A DNA stretch of 64,000 nt from Haliea sp963974125 (GTDB lineage Bacteria; Pseudomonadota; Gammaproteobacteria; Pseudomonadales; Halieaceae). Made by a program: the position numbers and the translations under genes. This document shows, piece after piece, positions 61,172 to 64,000 of the stretch; position 1 is the first letter of the stretch; each line of letters starts with the position of its first letter. The notes under the pieces were generated by a model, which saw only the letters and a program-made list of their open reading frames with translations, did not search any database and was not told the origin of the DNA. The stretch spans positions 19,245 to 83,244 of the forward strand of contig CAXBCH010000020.1 in NCBI GenBank assembly GCA_963974125.1, given 5' to 3'.

Positions 61172-63961
61172 TCACTGCTGCGCTCCGCTGGCAGTCGCTT
61201 CAGCGATCATGCGCTGGAACTCGGCCTCTACCTTGCTGGCAAAGTCATCCTGCATCTGGAACACGTCGGTAAACTCGGCAAAGGCCCAACGACCATAGCC
61301 GTGAAGATTGTTCACACCCGGCACCCAGTAAGTGTCCATGGTGGATTTCTTTTCCTTGGCGTCTTCGCCGCGATAGCCCTTGATCTCGACAATCAGGTTG
61401 AGGGGGTTGCCATCACCCTGTCCATCGTCAACCTGTACGATGAAGTCCGGACGGTATTTGCGGGTTTCCGATGCGTAGCGATAGGGCACTTCCAGCCCCA
61501 GGTTGTGGTTTTTGACATAGGCCAGCACTTTGGGGTGGGCTTCTGCTACCCGGCAAAATTCCGCTTCCCAGTCGCTGTCGAGAATCACCCAATTGAGCTG
61601 GCAGCGGCGGCTGTCGGTTTCGTAGCGGTCGGTCTTGGAGGTGTTGAAGTTGACGTGGCGGGTGGAGCCGGTGGGGTTGTACGGGTCGAGCACGGCCTTG
61701 ATGGGGCGCTTGTCCTGCTCGGCACGGGTGATGGCGGCGGTGATGCGTTCGCAGGCAATATCGGCCAGGGCCTGGTACATCAGCAGGCCTGAATAAGTGT
61801 CACCCTTGCACACCAGGCAGGTATCCAGCCACTCTTTGGTGATGCGCTTGAGCTGGCCAAACAAGTGCAGCTTGGGCTCCTCACCGGGGTCGCGCCACTT
61901 GGTGTAGAGCAGACGCTGGGTGAGGTGGAACAGCAGGCTGGAACGGCGCATGTCCTTGATATGTTCCAGGCTCAGGTCCACCGCTTCGCCGATGATGCCG
62001 GAATTCTTGGTGATGGAGGGACCGACAATGGCCGGTGTGAGTTCAAAGACGGAGTCGTCGTTGAACTGGGCGGTAAGGCGTTCTTCCGGCAGCTCCACCC
62101 GGTAGCCGGCAACGCGGGGAAAGCGGATCTCCAGACCCTCTCGCTCTGGCAGCACGGCCCTGACCTGGATAGTTTCCCGGGGCGGCTGCGGCGGTGCAAT
62201 AACCGGCTTGGCCGTAAAATCGAAGGGTATGCCAAGTACATCGGCGTACTCGACGTTAAACAGGCCCTGTTCATTCAATTCGTAGGACTGGCGGCGCAGG
62301 GCGCGGCCAATCACCTGCTCGCATAACAGTTGGGTGCCGAAGGCACGGACTCCAAGTACATGGGTGACGGTATTGGCATCCCAACCCTCGGTAAGCATGG
62401 ACACCGACACTACGCAGCGGATGGATTCCCCCAGCTGGCCGACCTTGCCGACGGTGTTCATCACTTCCCGCAGCAGGGTGGCATCATCGATCTCCTTGCC
62501 GGCCCGCAGCTCGTTGGCCAGCACCCCGCCCCGCTCCAGGGCTTCCCGCTTGAAGCGTTCAATCTCGTCGGCGGCCATGTCGCGAAAGTTCTTGTCCAGA
62601 GCTTCACCGGACTCTAGTTGCTCGCTGTCGATCAGCAGGGTGTTGGGACGTGCAAGCTGGTTACCATGCTCATCGTAGTTGCGGAACAGTTCCAGGCGAC
62701 CGTTTTCGACATTGGTGGAGCCGTCCTCGTTGTCGCGGACAAAGCCGGAGATGTAGTCGTACACCAGCTTGGAGGTGGCAGTGTTGTTGCACACCACGAT
62801 AAAGCAGGGCGGCACCTTGATGCCCGCGTGATTCCACAGGTGGTAGGTTTTCTCATAGTGGCCGTAAAGGGCCTGCAGCGCCGTTTGCAACTCCACTGGG
62901 ATGCTGAGAGGGTCGAGAGCAGCGCTTTGACCCCTGCCCTTCTTGGGCATCTTCTTGCCGATATGCTTCCACAACTCGCGGAACATGGGCATTTCGTTGC
63001 CGGGGATATTCTCTGCCACTGGCACCCTGGGCAATTTAACAATACCGCATTCAATGGCATCCATCAGCGAGAAATCGCTCATGGTCCAGGGAAATAGTGT
63101 GCCCTCGACATAGCCGGACCCGCTGAGAAAGAAAGGGGTGGCGGAAAGGTCAAAGACACGGCTTACGCCCAGCTTGCGGTTCACGGCTTCCAGGCCACTT
63201 ATCCACAGGCGAGCAGCTTCCTTGTTCTTTTCGGCTTCCTTCTTCTCGTCGCCCTTGAGGGTTTCCTCCTCATCGCCATCGGGCTTTTCTCGGTAGCAGT
63301 GATGGGCCTCGTCATTGATTACCAGGATATTCTTGAGCCCCATGAGCTCGGGCATCACCCGTTGCAGCATCTGGCCTTCGGTTTCGAGGGTATTGAGTGG
63401 GTCTCCATCGCGGCCCTGAAGCAGCAGACGGCCACCCTTGGACAGCTCAATGCGCTCGCGCAGCTTGAAGGCATGGTAGTTGGTGATAACGATCTTGGCC
63501 TTGTTGAGATCGTCCATCATGTCCGCAGGAACCAGTTCGCGACTCTTGTAGTAGCTGTTCGGGTCATTGGGCATCAGTACCCGCAGGCGGTCGCGGATGG
63601 TGATACCGGGGGCCACCAGCAGGAAGCCGCGGGTGAACTTACGGCTGCTGGGCTTGCGCACAGCATTGACGGTCTGCCAGGCGATCAGCATAGCCATTAC
63701 GGTGGTCTTGCCGGCACCGGTAGCCAGCTTGAGCGCCAGGCGCATCAGCTCAGGGTTGGCCTCGGCGTTGGCATTGGCAAGATGTTCCAGAAAGCGCTCA
63801 CCATTCTTGCCCGCTTGCGGGGCAACCTCGGTAAGCCAGATCGCTGTTTCGACTGCCTCCACCTGACAAAAGAAGGGGCGGATGCCCGCGAAATCATGAT
63901 GGCGCCAGTGTTGCAGGAGACGTGCAGTTTCGGGGGTCACCCGCCGGTAGTGTCCCGTCAA
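61172..63961 (-). CDS. Type III-like restriction endonuclease subunit (Res), possibly N-terminally truncated
   Basis: A 929-residue superfamily 2 helicase-nuclease: Walker A TGAGKTT (81-87), INDEAHHC (DEAH 217-220), DLSATPF, helicase motif IGRALRR and a C-terminal nuclease with RPDFIVQ (837-843) and VEIKGYRG (858-865), a PD-(D/E)XK site. It cuts DNA when the Mod target is unmodified, in the type III manner. The only start is TTG 63961, with a weak site. In this frame codons continue to an in-frame TGA at 63989-63991 while the family normally has about 100 further N-terminal residues, so the gene may be broken or start outside the window. Confidence 0.85.
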   Translation of the reverse strand: MTGHYRRVTPETARLLQHWRHHDFAGIRPFFCQVEAVETAIWLTEVAPQAGKNGERFLEHLANANAEANPELMRLALKLATGAGKTTVMAMLIAWQTVNAVRKPSSRKFTRGFLLVAPGITIRDRLRVLMPNDPNSYYKSRELVPADMMDDLNKAKIVITNYHAFKLRERIELSKGGRLLLQGRDGDPLNTLETEGQMLQRVMPELMGLKNILVINDEAHHCYREKPDGDEEETLKGDEKKEAEKNKEAARLWISGLEAVNRKLGVSRVFDLSATPFFLSGSGYVEGTLFPWTMSDFSLMDAIECGIVKLPRVPVAENIPGNEMPMFRELWKHIGKKMPKKGRGQSAALDPLSIPVELQTALQALYGHYEKTYHLWNHAGIKVPPCFIVVCNNTATSKLVYDYISGFVRDNEDGSTNVENGRLELFRNYDEHGNQLARPNTLLIDSEQLESGEALDKNFRDMAADEIERFKREALERGGVLANELRAGKEIDDATLLREVMNTVGKVGQLGESIRCVVSVSMLTEGWDANTVTHVLGVRAFGTQLLCEQVIGRALRRQSYELNEQGLFNVEYADVLGIPFDFTAKPVIAPPQPPRETIQVRAVLPEREGLEIRFPRVAGYRVELPEERLTAQFNDDSVFELTPAIVGPSITKNSGIIGEAVDLSLEHIKDMRRSSLLFHLTQRLLYTKWRDPGEEPKLHLFGQLKRITKEWLDTCLVCKGDTYSGLLMYQALADIACERITAAITRAEQDKRPIKAVLDPYNPTGSTRHVNFNTSKTDRYETDSRRCQLNWVILDSDWEAEFCRVAEAHPKVLAYVKNHNLGLEVPYRYASETRKYRPDFIVQVDDGQGDGNPLNLIVEIKGYRGEDAKEKKSTMDTYWVPGVNNLHGYGRWAFAEFTDVFQMQDDFASKVEAEFQRMIAEATASGAQQ

Positions 63962-64000
63962 GTGGTGTAATTCCGGTCTCCAGATTTTTCATGTCAGGCA

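Noticed and set aside
61100..61792. 230-codon plus-strand frame opposite the end of res
   Set aside because: Lies over the operator repeats and antisense to a strong nuclease domain.

Overview
The window looks like a high-GC chromosome segment of a gammaproteobacterium, probably a marine, aerobic one of the Cellvibrionales/Halieaceae sort (inferred from gene content only). The icd / rluE-nudJ-mnmA-hflD-purB-roxA block matches the E. coli and Pseudomonas order. A BI-1/tusDCBE block, an XrtH exosortase pair and a PEP-CTERM protein fit a marine lineage. The window has no rRNA operon, one intact tRNA gene (Leu-UAA), and no CRISPR array.

Layout: (1) 1-3141 is the end of a genomic island: a CusA-type metal efflux pump tail, a decayed IS630 transposase, about 800 bp of non-coding DNA and a P4-type integrase. 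(2) 3142-3660 is a junction with paired CCGCCA motifs, a tRNA-T-arm-like motif and two terminators that share a 15-bp tRNA-Ser-3'-end-like repeat. (3) 3697-51099 is mostly core genome: a PEP-CTERM protein behind a candidate sigma-54 promoter, cysteine synthase, ACP phosphodiesterase, CDF and SulP transporters, a HupE-like protein, BI-1, the TusDCBE sulfur relay, TrmA, dUTPase, an MscM-type channel, an AsmA-like protein, an NSS transporter, the XrtH pair, and a likely light/stress cluster (MerR regulator, sigma factor, TIGR01777 protein, Sir2 deacetylase, DUF4397 lipoprotein, photolyase). It ends with infA/clpA/clpS, two 92-bp hairpin elements, and the icd-to-roxA block. (4) 51125-63961 is a defence island with every gene on the minus strand: a type III-like Res and Mod pair, a NYN-domain protein, SIR2, HerA with a C-terminal KTSC domain, a small nucleotidyltransferase-like protein and a UvrD-type helicase with a RelE-like N-terminus.

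How the genes work together: TusD/C/B/E (14-15 kb) pass sulfur to MnmA (47 kb) for 2-thiouridine, while TrmA, RluE and RoxA modify tRNA, rRNA and ribosomal protein. ClpS feeds substrates to ClpA. The photolyase cluster probably answers to the MerR protein and the divergent sigma factor; the sigma gene has a promoter with the long 19-bp spacer typical of MerR activation. In the island a SIR2-HerA abortive-infection pair lies directly downstream of the Mod gene, with a repeated operator-like motif upstream of the putative operon.

The strongest leads are the SIR2-HerA-KTSC module inside the type III-like locus with its operator, the twin 92-bp elements, the sigma-54 PEP-CTERM promoter, and the MerR/sigma/photolyase regulatory region. 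Starts were chosen by ribosome-binding site and family length and may be wrong where noted.
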